In this document: positions 1 to 11,462 of the stretch, piece by piece
How the letters are laid out: every line of letters begins with the position of its first letter
Numbering within the stretch: position 1 is the stretch's first letter
Source: Ophiodon elongatus
Lineage: Eukaryota > Chordata > Actinopteri > Perciformes > Hexagrammidae
Direction of reading: 5' to 3'
Length of the DNA: 64,000 bases
Assembly (NCBI GenBank): GCA_016806645.1
Contig: JACSYO010001972.1
Location: forward strand, 1,245,501-1,309,500
The notes under the pieces: generated by a model
Told to the model about the DNA's origin: nothing
The model's database searches: none
The model's input: the letters and a program-made list of their open reading frames with translations, nothing else
Translations under genes and position numbers: made by a program

Positions 1-178
1 GCAGCCAGGATTAGCTGTACATCAAAGAGCGCTGCAGAGAAACACACCTCAGATTCACCTGATGCACTTAAAGTTAACAGAGGCATCAATAATCTTGTCC
101 CAGTTCTCTTATTATAATCTTTTCCTTGTGATAAATTTAGAAATTGACTCTGCATGCGAATGGGTTCACCCGAATGCA

Positions 179-221
179 CAATTAGGTTTGCTCCCTGTGA
201 GGCTGGACTGCTCATTGAGGA
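179..221. repeat. 43-bp exact direct repeat, copy 1
   Basis: This 43-base stretch recurs without a mismatch at 914-956 in the same orientation. The sequence on both sides differs between the copies, so the shared block is sharply bounded. I do not recognise the block as part of a known repeat family. Confidence 0.85.
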
Positions 222-721
222 TGAGGAGTCCGATTCAGTCCGGCCTTCAGGTTCTCTAAAGGACCCACCTTCATTAGCAGCGTCCCTCTGAGAATCCGGG
301 CCCTGAACTGGGACACAGCTGTCCTCTCTCTACACCATGCGGGTCACACCAAATGTAATGCATCTCTTCTGCGGGGTGAAGGCGTAGTTTAGCTACGGAC
401 TAAAAGGATGTCGGTTGTATAATATGTTCATTCTAAAGATAGATGATGAGCTTCTTGATCTGAATTTTTAAACTGGGAAGCAAAGAGTGGTCACATATTG
501 GGAAATGTCGCTGTTTAGAAAAGACAATTAACTACAGAAGTGGATAAAAAAACGGACTCACAACTACATGAGGAACCAAACGACAGTTGTTCCGTGTTTG
601 CACTCCCCAAAAGGAGCTAGCTAACATTGTAACCATTGGCTCTTCAGTTAGATGCTGAGTAATAGTCTAAGATTAAACCCAGCTAGAGTGTGATAGGTAG
701 CACCTGATGCCTTGTAAAGAT
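222..721. other. no gene seen; unique AT-rich DNA
   Basis: Only short chance open frames are present. I see no repeat or coding signal between the first 43-bp copy and the LINE tail that follows. Confidence 0.5.
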
Positions 722-830
722 AAGTAAGAGAAGAAAAGATAGTCCTTTATTGGTCCCACTGTGGGGAAATTTGCAGGATTACAGCAGCAGAGTGGATAGT
801 GCCATAAGTAAGAGACTATATATGCATGTG
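722..830 (-). mobile_element. LINE 3' tail fragment (Rex1-like)
   Basis: On the minus strand this ends in the typical teleost LINE tail text, with TTTCCCCACAGTGGGACCAA followed by TAAAGGACTATCTT. Such tails with a polyadenylation-like AATAAAG next to the 3' end are common on Rex1-type and related LINEs. Only the 3' untranslated end is visible and there is no coding part. The family name is from memory and could be a related LINE or a SINE that borrowed the tail. Confidence 0.5.
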
Positions 831-878
831 CAATGCAATCGAATACAGCTCTGCCATAAATTCTACTTTTACGAAGCG

Positions 879-904
879 TATATATATATATATATATATA
901 TATA
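879..904. repeat. (TA)n microsatellite
   Basis: About 13 uninterrupted TA units lie between the LINE tail and the second 43-bp repeat copy. Confidence 0.95.
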
Positions 905-913
905 CATTTTTTT

Positions 914-956
914 CAATTAGGTTTGCTCCCTGTGAGGCTGGACTGCTCATTGAGGA
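914..956. repeat. 43-bp exact direct repeat, copy 2
   Basis: Identical to 179-221 over all 43 bases. It starts just after the (TA)n tract and a short T run, which fits duplication by template switching or insertion of a copied fragment. That mechanism is inference. Confidence 0.85.
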
Positions 957-1365
957 CTTGTTGGCATTGTCAGAAAGGTGACAATTCTACATTATACTTC
1001 TATCATTGAAGTCAACGTGGGTGCTGGTGTTTTACTGGAGTGCATTACATTGAAAGGTGTTTTAAATATTCTGCCCTCCCATGTATGTAAATGGACTAAC
1101 AGTATGCACAAGGAAATGATAAATCTATCATTTTTTCAATACATTTAGAATTCTGGACTGAGGACTGAGATAATTACAGAGACAAGGACACGGCGCTGCG
1201 TCATTCCCTCTGTGTTGGAGAGAGAGGGGGAGAGAAGGCGGACTATGGCACCCAATGTTTCTGTAATATTAATTTGAATGACAACCTTATGAATGAAGCT
1301 TCAAAGTATTCGGTACAGCCCTACTAATTACCTATGTAGCCCTAAATCCAGCAGGAAAGAATGCA

Positions 1366-1625
1366 AATGCGACCATGTGGCGATTCTTTGGTTTTAAACC
1401 AAACAAAGAGGAAGAACCAGAGAACGTGAACGAAGTGATTCGTAATCTGTGGGAATCTGTGGGAGTGAAGATGGAAACACAACAAATCTCCGGTGACATA
1501 TTAAAATCCAACAGAATATGTCTGCCACGGACTGCATCCACAATAAGCAAAACTCATAATCAGCCCTCAATCATCAGTACTTTTGCAAAGCTAACACAAT
1601 AGAAACGTGACAGTCAACGGTGTGA
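1366..1625 (+). pseudogene. hAT transposase N-terminal remnant (BED finger region)
   Basis: The frame starting with ATG at 1375 is open for 75 codons. It begins MWRFFGFKP, the usual aromatic-rich start of BED-type zinc fingers in hAT transposases, and ends with QPSIISTFAKLTQ, resembling the linker after the finger where such proteins read Q-S-I-x-x-F-A-K. The zinc-binding cysteines are not recognisable, and a TAG stop at 1600-1602 breaks the frame just where the family normally continues with a Y-x-R-x-S-x-R stretch. The downstream text KRDSQR still resembles that continuation. It is therefore a short dead piece. A hAT of the Ac or ZBED type is most likely; I could not find ends or a target duplication. 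Confidence 0.5.
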
Positions 1626-3017
1626 AGACTGATCTGATTGCAGCATGCCCTTTTGTAAAATAGCACTTACTTCCCACACATTGTGCCAACTAATGGGTAT
1701 GGCAACATACAGTATGCATCTGCAGTCCATAGATATTTATATCTATGTGCATATCTCTCTTCAGTAATTTTTCAGTCAGGGAATGTAAATATATCGCCCA
1801 ACCCAAGCTGCTTTTCCATATCTATTTATATATAGGGGTATTCTGAAAGCAATTTAACCATCTTTATTAAATTACTACTTCACCATCCACCCAACAACAC
1901 AATACATTTTTGTGCAAGGCATGCATTAGGTTGTCTATATGACTCGTGTCTTCACCGAGAAACTATCATCAAGTACAGAATGCATCAAACAATTGTTCAA
2001 TACATCACGTCTTCACTTTTCTCTTTTCTTGTCTCAAAGTGTTGGTTGTACTCGAACCAACTTGTATAAATGTGTCTGTCTTTCAGCAAGTACAACACAA
2101 TAATATAAATAATATAGTAATTATATGTGAAATATTGATGCTCAGGGAACAATCATCAAGAATGTGTACTACAGACAATATTTCCTCAGTTTTACGGATG
2201 TCCACTGATTTGTTTCCATAGCAACATAGGGTACCCAAAATATTTCCAAAAAGGTGAAATATTCAGTGGACCTACTGCAGGTGTTTCAGTTATAAAATAA
2301 AAATGTTTTTTCATTGGGAGCAGTTTGTAAAAATGCAGTAAGTGACATCGATGGGAAATGAGTTTACAGTAGCGTTTGCTTACCTTTTTAGAAACATGAG
2401 AAATTGCAGCATTCTGTGACGTGAACGTGCAGGATGGGGTGTCATTCCGTTGCCCACCCTCTGCTACAAACCCTCTCGACTGGTGCCGAGGCAGAGACTG
2501 ACAGCACCTTCAGTGCCAAATTGTGGATTTGTGGGAATCTGCCACGGCTTTTGGCCCGGAAGACGGGTGCATCGTCAGGGTCGGAGTCATGGACGGATCA
2601 GTGTAATAATACGTGAATCCTGAGATGAGCTCTGCTTCCTGTGAGCCTTGTAGCTCGACAGAAGGCCCAGACATTTGACTGGTGGGGAATCACTGAGTGG
2701 ATCCACATTCACGGGGCCTGATTTAGTCCTATTTCCTTCTCTGTCCATCATGTTCTCCACCTCCGAGACCAAAATGTCTGAAAAACACAAACCAATACGC
2801 AAACACAATGACTGAGACAGATTTATAGGAATAGGGTATCTGCATGTAGAGAGTTACATTTTTATACATTTAGGACCTTTATAAGATAAATAATTTAAAA
2901 AGTCATATTTTTCTTGTTCAAATAAGCTAAATACATTTATGTACTGAATATTTAGACCTGTGAAGGCGTCAGCTTTAGGCAGGAATGTGGGTTAGGTAGG
3001 AATATGGCAGGCTAGTA
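1626..3017. other. no gene seen
   Basis: Short overlapping open frames on both strands have no recognisable domain. The interval is AT-rich and looks like unique intergenic DNA. Confidence 0.5.
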
Positions 3018-3230
3018 AGATAGATAGATAGATAAATACTTTATTAATCCTGCAAGGGGAAATTCTTTTAGTACAGCAGCATTTTTACATAAGAAAACAA
3101 CAATATATACAAAAATAGAATAGAAGAAGAAGAAGAAAAATAAGAAAAATGCACAATATATACAACAAATAGAATAGAATAATATATTAAAATTAAATTA
3201 ATCAACAAAACAAAACAGTCGTGCAAGATG
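3018..3230 (-). mobile_element. Rex1-type LINE 3' end with GATA tail
   Basis: Read on the minus strand, the segment ends in TTTCCCCTTGCAGGATTAAT, then AAAGTATTTATC and a run of TATC units (GATA on the plus strand at 3018-3036). This layout is characteristic of Rex1/Babar LINE 3' ends in fish. The AT-rich part to about 3230 is probably more of the same 3' region but is less diagnostic. No coding part remains. Confidence 0.55.
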
Positions 3231-3429
3231 TAACCAACCAACAACAAACGAAGGCGCTATGCCTGGGTGGTTTATTTGGCCAGAGGTGATTTATTAACAA
3301 GATGATTCTATGTCTTTAGGTTAGACAACAAGGTGCTACTGTAATAAATCTAACTGTTGGCCTACTAAAGCAGCAGAAACACAACAACAAAAGAAAAGAA
3401 AAAAGTTGCGCAGGTGAGATTAAAATAAA

Positions 3430-4070
3430 ATAAATAATTCTGTGTCTTCCACTGAATTCATGTCCTCCCACAAATGCTCATCATCTAGATTCTCTCCTCA
3501 CTCGCTGTCATCAGACTGCTGTTGTGGCGGTTGAACTTTAAAAGCGCATTTCAAATTGGCAGTATTGTCTGTAATGATATAACTTTTCTACTGACGGAAA
3601 CCTAAAAGGCAGAAGCAATTCACTCGCCCGCTATGTCTGCCTGTAAAATGTCAGCGAGTAGGATTCGAGTGAGGAGTGTAGCCTGCGATCGGACCAGAGA
3701 CCAGTTCATGACCGGTTCTCCAGCTTCTCCAAAACAGTTGCATTGACCTTTCCTACCAGCAGTGGTATCCGTTTCTCAGAAGTTGTTCCTCTATAGGTTG
3801 GTGTGTACTTACTATCCTTAATCTCAAGAGAGTGTTTAAAATGTCCATTTTCTACAAGTGCCAGAGGCAGACAACACCCAATTATGAAATATTGGATAAT
3901 GGCTTCACTGATGGCTTGGTGCCATGGTGAACGTAGGCTGTAGACCTGCACTTTCTGGGTGAAGGATGTCATAGTTGACTGTGTGACATCTGTTTGTTGC
4001 TCCAAGAACCTAAAAATCCGAAAGGAGGAATCGGTGAGATATCTGGTCATATGAACAATCATATCAAAAA
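3430..4070 (-). pseudogene. hAT transposase remnant (central region)
   Basis: The minus-strand frame 3706-4062 is open for 118 codons and contains YFIIGCCLPLALVENGHFKH and then DSKYTP, SEKRIPLLVGKV and VLEKLEN. These match, in order, the N-terminal part of the catalytic region of teleost hAT transposases, where the text usually reads I-x-x-x-x-P-L-S-L-V-E-N. Beyond a stop, further minus-strand text at about 3440-3580 reads KVQPPQQQSDDSE and DEHLWEDM, also typical of this family. Several stops and frameshifts separate the pieces and the catalytic end is missing. No terminal inverted repeats were found. It is a dead copy of a BED/ZBED-type hAT, lying next to a Rex1-type tail. Confidence 0.7.
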
Positions 4071-4626
4071 GTGAATCTTAAAATAAATGGTGTAATATAC
4101 ACAACATACAAAAGCATCAAACTTCATGAATTCATCTTAAATGTGTGGATCAACACAAGAGAGTTGTGCAATGATAGGCGGACTGGTCGGCATTGAGCCA
4201 CTTGTTGGAAGTCGCCTTTTTTAAGACATCATCATCAGAATTCTCAAGGGGTATTCACTGACGTATTATATGTCATAGAACAAAACCTTAAAATCTCTTG
4301 AGCTTGTGTTGGCCAGGTATTTAATCAATAAAAAAAAAATAAAAAAATATATATATTTCGAGAAGAGAAAACATCACTTTACGTTATTTCCTTCTTCCAA
4401 AACAGTTTTGAAGAACACCGGGAGGTTTGGTGGTCTGCCTGACATGAGTTACACTAGAGGAGAAATGACAGAGGGTACTTTTTTTTTTACTTCCAATTCC
4501 TAATTAATTGATTGGATGCTGCAGCTGATTGGACTGATCGCTGGAGTTTAATACCAAAGTGAAGACGGATCACAGATTAAACTCAAGTTAAATATTTGAT
4601 TTGTTTTCTGATTCACTATCTGGTTA

Positions 4627-5456
4627 AAATATAATAATAATATAATACTTTAATTTTATATAGCGCTTTTCTGAGCACACAAAGACGCTTTACATAGGGC
4701 AGAGACAAATAGAAAAAGAAAAAGAAAAAATAGAAAGACAAAGTAGCAAAGAGTCATGTAGTGGAGGGTAGGGAGCAGGGGTTAGCAGGAGAAGGCCAGT
4801 TTGAAGAGGTGGGTTTTGAGGGCTAGCTTGAATGATGATAGGGTGGGAGCCTAACTGATGTGGATGGGGAGGGCGTTCCAGAGGGGGGGTGCAGCAGCTG
4901 AGAAGGCCCTGTCACCCCAGGTCCGGCGCTTGGTCCTGATGATCTTCAGAGTGATTGCACCGGCGGATGTGAGGCAACGGGTTGGGGCGTGGAGGGGGAG
5001 GAGGTCTGAAAGGTAGGGAGGGGCCAGGTTGTTTAGGGCTTTGTCGGTGGTGAGTAACATTTTAAAGTCTATCCTGTATTTGACCGGGAGCCAGTGGAGG
5101 TTGCGTAGGACCGAGGTGATGTGTTCAAAGCGGCGGGTGGAGGTGATCAGTCGAGCGGCAGAGTTCTGAACATATTGGAGTTTATTGAGGATTTTGTTGG
5201 GAGAGCCATAGAGGATGCTGTTGCAGTAGTCGAGTCTGGAGGTTATGAATGCATGGATGAGAATTTGGGTGGTGGCAGCGGACAGGGAGGGCTGGAGGCG
5301 TGCAATGTTCCTGAGGTGAAATAAGGCAGTTTTGGTGATGTGGTTGGTGTGGTGTAGGAAAGAGAGGGTGGGGTCGAGGATGATGCCGAGGTTGCGGATA
5401 TATATATGTTCATCGTTGGTCTGAACAACAAAAGGACCACAAACAACTTTCTTCAT
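4627..5456 (-). mobile_element. 5'-truncated L2-clade LINE
   Basis: The minus strand carries the C-terminal part of a non-LTR reverse-transcriptase protein, then a 3' untranslated region and the tail CTCAGAAAAGCGCTATATAA followed by ATAAT repeats (plus 4629-4700). The GCGCTATATAAA tail is a hallmark of L2-type LINEs in vertebrates. The element is cut at its 5' end near 5456, as usual for incomplete LINE integration. No target duplication could be defined. Confidence 0.85.
4782..5456 (-). pseudogene. L2 LINE reverse-transcriptase C-terminal remnant
   Basis: The frame is open from 5456 down to a TAG at 4851-4853 (201 codons). Recognisable text in order: RNLGIILDPTLSF, then ITKTALFHLRNIARL, then the family signature SRLDYCNSILYG, NKLQYVQNSAARLI, HITSVLRNLHWLPV and APPYLSDLL. 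This is the region after the catalytic palm domain and the thumb of L2/CR1-group reverse transcriptases, so the YADD catalytic box itself is lost. After the TAG, the same frame continues with family-like text (APTLSSFKLALKTHLFK) to a TAA near 4782, so the TAG is a premature stop. The long open frame suggests a moderately young insertion. It cannot make a working enzyme. Confidence 0.85.
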
Positions 5457-5861
5457 TTATTAGAAAGAATTGTCTTTTCTTCATCTGTTATTTCAATCAA
5501 TAACTTTTGTTATGGATACAATAAAGTCAGAAAGAGCTGGAGAAAGGGAACATTCAGACACGTGAGGCTGATCATTCCTGACTGTTGGGTTTGATAAGTT
5601 CTATAATTTAAGTTTAACCTGAAACATTGAGCCTAGTAAATAATTCCAGTGTTCAAGAGAAACCATAATCATATTCTGGGTTATTTAATAATGACATCAC
5701 AATCAGAATTTAATTTATAAATTATACAAACGCATTCCGATGGTAGAAATTGGTCCTGAGCGTATCGGCAGAACACAGAACACAGTATAAATACCACACA
5801 CTGTGTATAAATACTCAATGCAGTTTGTTTAACAGGTAACAGAGAAAACATCTCTACTCTG

Positions 5862-6564
5862 ACAGTGATAATAACTGTCTTTATTAGTATTAGTACAGTG
5901 ATGATAACTGTCTTTATTAATATTAGTACAGTGATGATAATTGTCTTTTTTGTATTAGTACAGTGATGATAACTGTCTTTTTCGTATTAGTAGTGATGAT
6001 TATTTCTTTATTAGTATTAGTACAGTGATGATTACTGTCTTTATTAGTATTAGTGTGTGTTTTGTTTTTTTTGTACAGTGATAACTGTCTTTATTAGTAT
6101 TAGTACAGTGATGATACTGTCTTTTTTTGTGTGTGTTGTTTTGTGTTTTTTTTTCTTTATTAGTATTAGTACAGTGATGATTACTGTCTTTATTAGTATT
6201 AGTACAGTGATGATTATTGTCTTTACTAGTATTAGTACAGTGATGATTACTGTCTTTATTAGTATTAGTACAGTGATGATTACTGTCTTTATTAGTATAA
6301 GTACAGTGATGATAACTGTCTTTATTAGTATTAGTACAGTTATGATTACTGTCTTTATTAGTACAGTGATGATTAATGTCTTTATTAGTATAAGTACAGT
6401 GATGATAACTGTCTTAATTAGTATTAGTACAGTGATGATTACTGTCTTTATTAGTATAAGTACAGTGATGATAACTGTCTTTATTAGTATTAGTACAGTG
6501 ATGATTACTGTCTTTATTAGTACAGTGATGATAACTGTGTCTTTATTAGTACAAGTACAGTGAT
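5862..6564. repeat. 33-bp minisatellite
   Basis: The array is built from a 33-base unit with core TATTAGTATTAGTACAGTGA and TGATTACTGTCTT, in roughly twenty copies. Some units lack 9 bases, and two T/G-rich insertions interrupt the array near 6050-6070 and 6120-6155. Because 33 is divisible by three, the plus-strand frame 6057-6563 stays open and reads an 11-residue repeat (VMITVFISIST). I treat that frame as a by-product of the repeat, not a gene. Confidence 0.95.
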
Positions 6565-9070
6565 CAAAATTCTATCCAGCTGTTAAAGCCGCCTGACAGC
6601 TGATCCAGATGTGATCAGCTGATCCGCTGTCATCAGAAACAGACGTCGCTTGACGCAGCGCTTTAGATGAAAGGACGTCTCATTTCTTCATCTCCACTTC
6701 CTCTCCACTTTTAGCTGTCACTTGGGGGATGAGGGTGGTCTGTGGTTAGGAAGTTGAAGGAGATGAATCCCAAAATGTTTCTCTCTGTTAAAGTACACAG
6801 CGTGCACTCGCGGGTTTAACACCCAGATTATCCCAGCAGGTAGAAGTCCCATTCACGGAACACGACTTCACTGGTTTCGTTCCAGTGAGTGTGAGGGAAG
6901 TTATTTAAAGGCAGCTGTCCATTTAAATCTTGCGGAGCTGAATGGCGATGATTAACCAAGTCCCCGGCAGCAGATGTTGACAGAGTGTCGTGGAGTTGAG
7001 AAGACTCCTCCAGTGCAAACATCCTCGTCTCCAGTACGCTCAGTAACAAGTGAAGCAGAACTCTGTCAGTAGTTTGGGTCGCACTAACATTGTGTATCGC
7101 AGAAGGCCGTCCGAAGTAGTTCATCGTAACCCAGAGCAGTCAGAAACTATCCTCCCAAAGGAAAACTTCTTAAATGTGTTGTAGTTTGAAACAAGTTAAG
7201 AAAAAGTGGCAAAATGATGAGCTCAGCAGAGAGCCAACGAGAAGGGCCTCGGCACTATGGCGAACTACAAGTGGCTGTAAAGTTGCCTTTTGTGGCACAG
7301 GTTCTGCTCTCCATACCAATCCAAGCAGAGCGGATTTAGCGGAAGGATGCAATCAACCACCCGGGACTCGACAGGACTTGGCACACGGGGCTCCGTCATT
7401 CCTCAGCTCATGCAATACTCATTTTTCAGAGCGATCAGAATTACTGTAATTGCTCGAGTGTTTCATGGAACTTGGACAGAGATTTTTTAGACGAAGAAGA
7501 TACGTGCATGTGAAAAGGACGTACTGGACACTAAACCGACAGTAGATCGTGTTTTAAAGAACGTTTACGGCTTTTCTAATTCAGATGCACTCATATCAAC
7601 TGGTCAAATGACCGTGTGATGTGAAACATATAAGTAGTCATGTGTCCCAATTTTTTAATAAAAAATAAATATTTATCATAGCAGCCCTAACTTTCTTTGT
7701 TGCAGTGCCTCGTGGGATTGTTCCACTATTGTTCAACAGGTGCACAATAGTTCATAATAATGGTCGCAAAGCAAGTTGGCCATTGCCAAAAAGATTTTTC
7801 GAAGATGTTTGGAACCAAACGGAGAAGCTGTGGTGGCTCGCAGTGACCTTCAATGTCATCAGTCTCGCTCAAAGTTCAGCTCACACAGATTCAACAGAAG
7901 TAGTTCATCGGCCACAGCCACGATTCTTCTGATCAACACAAATTCACAAACTCAATTTATCAAGATCATTCATCGCTTTTAGGGACAAAATATTTTCATT
8001 TCACCTCCGTATTGAATAAACAGAGCACTTCTTTCACCTCCGTGTTTTGTGACGTAGCTGCTAATGGACAAATCTTTGCGTCCAAATAATACTGGTCCTA
8101 TATTCAGCGAATCTCCGAGGAGCAACATAAATTTGCACCTAAACCTTTGAACCAAAGTGAAATCAACAGAGTACTGCTTTCACTTCCACGTGAATACGGC
8201 TAATTACCACATCTTTGCATTACAGTAAGGTTGTTCAGTGCATTTTCATTTCTCCTGTCTGCTTTCTGTTAATCAGAGTCAGCTTTAATGGCCAAGAAAG
8301 TATGAGTGAACAGTCTCTTTTAAAACAAGTAACACACAGTATGTTATTCTCCTCTGGACTGTGTTCCACGGTCTGCCGCTGAATGGTGCGAGCACAGCAG
8401 CGTGACAGCTCCTCCAAAAGTGGAGCCACAGCCTCTGGATCTGCCCCAGACGGATGGCCGTCAGTTCAGGAAGCACTTGATTTGATACGTAGCAGAGTTC
8501 TCTGTGCACACATTTTCAACATAAACATCACCGTCGATCACGTTCTTTTGATTGGAGGAAGCCAAAATGGTGATAGCGCTTCATTGTGTAGACCTACTAG
8601 TTCATATCTACAGACAGTGGCTGGTGTCTCCGCTTTTTGGATGGCACTAGCCTTGGTGCCACGCCGGGCGCCGTAAATCCTTGTGTGCCGCGTAAAACAC
8701 GTTGTGAGCGTCACTCCCATTTTATATTGGCACTGATTGTACTTTGGTTGGTGGTAGTCTGTTTTCATGTGGTGATGAGGTTGTCGTGTAATAAAGAAAA
8801 GGTCGGGGTCTGTTGAGCCCACGTCTTCACAGAGACCTGGATCCATCGTGGTCCAGGATCAAGCTGCACTTGACGGGCGGACAGCAGGACAGAGAGCAGG
8901 AGTCCGGTGGGACGAGAAGAGGTGGACTCTTTGTTTACATCATGATGCTTGGTGCTCAATGTTTTTTTCCTCATGTTGAGTTTTTAATGTGAATATGTCT
9001 GCCGTATTATCTGCCCAGATACTCTTTTAAAATGTTTTGTTTGTCATGTGTTTGTTATGTTGAAAATGGG
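6565..9070. other. no gene seen
   Basis: About a dozen open frames of 60-102 codons overlap each other on both strands. None shows a domain, a splice-site pattern or codon bias I can support. No clear repeat was recognised before the LINE tail near 9075. Confidence 0.5.
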
Positions 9071-9074
9071 CTAC

Positions 9075-9137
9075 CACTGAATTCCGTTGTGCATCCCTGT
9101 GTTGCAAAATGACAATAAATGATCCTTGAATCCTTGA
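9075..9137 (+). mobile_element. LINE 3' tail fragment (CR1/Rex1-type)
   Basis: The text ATTCCGTTGTGCATCCCTGT followed by TGCAAAATGACAATAAA is the standard end of many teleost non-LTR elements (consensus idea: TTCGTTGTxC...ACAATGACAATAAA). The same kind of tail closes the fragment at 39380-39785. Upstream coding sequence was not recognised, so only the tail is called. Confidence 0.5.
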
Positions 9138-9619
9138 CTGGTCCACCAAGGTTAATATGGAGATGTATTGTTTTTCCGTGCAGTTTGCAGGCTTTATATA
9201 TGGATTCATGAGTTTCAGGCATCTCCTGAGAGAATTGTTTTTCTTTGTCCTTTCTTGCCGACAAATGACCTGAGAGACCAATTTATTTTTCAACCAATAC
9301 ATGGCATGTGAGGATTGTATTTATTTGTTAGTGACCATGATAAACATTAAACATTGGCTAAATGTTTCCATTAAATGTATTGTATCAGAGTTAGCTTAAA
9401 TCTGCGGTCCTTTGGCAGGTCACATATTTGTATTAAGACAAAGAAAAAAAAAAAAAACTATTTTTTAAAGAGTAATTGCACATATAACAGTCTTTTTTAA
9501 GTTATACTCTAAATGACCATGCTGTGATGAACACCAGCATTGAGTGTGTGATGTGATGCGTTTCATTGCTTAACTCCCAACTAAATTCATAAAGATCAGC
9601 ATTTCATGGTTAAAAAAAG

Positions 9620-10790
9620 CTTAAAACCTTTCCTTTAACTCTCACGTAAAACAAATCTCAAGGACTGCCTTTTTTCACCTACGTAACATTTCAAAAATTA
9701 GACACATCCTGTCTCAAAGCGATGCAGAAAAATTAGTTCACGCATTTGTTACTTCTAGACTGGACTACTGTAACTCCTTATTATCAGGCTGCTCTAATAA
9801 GTCTCTTAAATCTCTCCAGTTGATCCAGAATGCTGCAGCTCGTGTACTAACAAAAACTAAGAGAAGAGATCATATTACTCCTGTATTAGCTTCTCTTCAC
9901 TGGCTCCCTGTAAAATCCAGAGTCAAATTTAAAATCCTTCTCCTCACCTACAAAGCCTTAATTGGTGAGGCACCATCATATCTTAAGGATCTCATAGTAC
10001 CATATTTCCCCACTAGAGAGCTGCGCTCACTAAATGCGGGGCTGCTTGTGGTTCCTAGAGTCTTAAAAAGTAGGATGGGAGCCAGAGCCTTCAGTTATCA
10101 AGCTCCTCTTCTATGGAACCAGCTTCCACTTTCAGTCCGGGGGGCAGACACAGTGACCACATTTAAGAGTAGACTTAAGACTTTCCTCTTTGATAGCGCT
10201 TATAGTTAGGGCTGGCTCAGGTTTGCCCTGGTCCATTCTTTCCAGCCCCTTGATATGCTGCTATAGGCCTAGACTGCTGGGGGACAACTTAGGATACACT
10301 GAGCTCCTCTATCCTTTTCTCTCTCTCCTTCTGTATGAATTCATGTTCTATAAATGCACATTACTAACTCTACTTCTTCCCTCGGAGTCTTTGTGCTTTC
10401 TCGCCTCGCAGGTTTCCACGAATCGTGGTTGCATCTGGACCCTGGTCCTGCCTCCTGGTTCCTTCCGTGGAACTGCTGACGCACATTCTTTTCTATTTTA
10501 TGTGAATTCAACGTGTTGTAACTCTGTTATGCTGTTCATTCTGTACACATGACATCTATTTTCGTACTCTGTCCATCCTGGGAGAGGGATCCTCCTCTGC
10601 TGCTCTCCTGAAGGTTTCTTCCATTTTTCTCCCTGTTGATAGGGTTTTTTGGGGAGTTTTTCCTGAGTCGATGAGAGGTTCTGGGACAGAGGATGTCAGT
10701 GTGTACAGATTGTAAAGCCCTCTGAGGCAAATTTGTAATTTGTGATTTTGGGCTATACAAAAATAAATTGAATTGAATTGAATTGAATTA
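9620..10790 (+). mobile_element. 5'-truncated L2-clade LINE with TTGAA tail
   Basis: A reverse-transcriptase C-terminal frame is followed by a 570-base 3' untranslated region that ends in GATTTTGGGCTATACAAA and several TTGAA units (10767-10790). The 3' part recurs at 15544-15925, 19430-19765 and 22943-23345, so this is a repeated family in this genome. It differs in tail and 3' region from the L2 copy at 4627-5456. It resembles the Maui/L2 group described in pufferfish; that assignment is from memory. Confidence 0.85.
9622..10209 (+). pseudogene. L2 LINE reverse-transcriptase C-terminal remnant
   Basis: The plus frame is open from about 9622 to a TAG at 10207-10209, close to 196 codons with no internal stop. 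It reads NLSFNSHVKQISRTAFFHLR, then SRLDYCNSLLSG, LQLIQNAAARVLT, ITPVLASLHWLPVKSRVKF, APSYLKDL, LWNQLPLSVR and FKSRLKTFLF. These are the post-palm and thumb motifs of L2-clade reverse transcriptases, and the final FKSRLKTFLF plus stop look like the natural C-terminus. The catalytic domain and endonuclease are missing because the element is cut at the 5' side. No ATG begins the frame in a meaningful place. Confidence 0.85.
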
Positions 10791-11104
10791 AAACACCATT
10801 TACTGTTTTACATCAGTCCTAATGTCGCTGTGACCAAAGTGTGTAGATGAAGCATTAGGTTGTTTAATTTTTCTCATTTAGCGGCTGGCTAGTTAACTAG
10901 CTAACATTAGCTTGCTAACGGCACCATGTTGTCACGCTAACGTTAGACTGGTTACAGGAAATCAGCACAATAGCGGGCTGTTGATCCTTGTTTCCCGCTG
11001 CTAGGAGACTGCAACCGGTAGGAGAGCAGACTGGTTGCTACATTAGTCTCCCGGCGGTGGGGAGTGAGTCAGGCGGCAACCACCGGTTCTGATGAGTGAA
11101 GCCA

Positions 11105-11462
11105 ATGTGGTAGTGTCTTAAAGCTGCATTCTCTCTACTGTCCATCAGGGGGCGACTCCTCTGGTTGTATAGAAGTCTATGAGAAAATTAAACTACTTCT
11201 CTCTTGATTTATACCCTCAGTAAACATTGTAAACATGAGTTTATGTCTCAATCTCTAGTTTCAAGTCTTCTTCAATACAGCATGATGTTCATTTAGTAAA
11301 TTATGGTCCATTTAGAGTCAAATAGACCATAAAGTGGAGTATGTTTTAGGGCGGGGCTCACTGTGATTGACAGGTTGCTGCTGCTACCAGAGCCGTATGC
11401 GGGTCTCTCTACGTCACTCCTCCGCATTCCAAATAAAGTAACTTTGGTTCATTGGTTGCAGT
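11105..11462 (+). repeat. dispersed teleost repeat, copy A (MITE-like)
   Basis: This segment aligns with the reverse complement of 36603-36917. The two share an exact 63-base core (11246-11308 here, 36844-36906 there) and weaker similarity on both sides, including GTGATTGAC and GTCACTCCTCC. Copy B ends in TATACAGTCTATGGG, a terminus often seen on non-autonomous repeats in fish. No protein is encoded. Class is uncertain; a non-autonomous DNA element is the likeliest. Confidence 0.65.
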
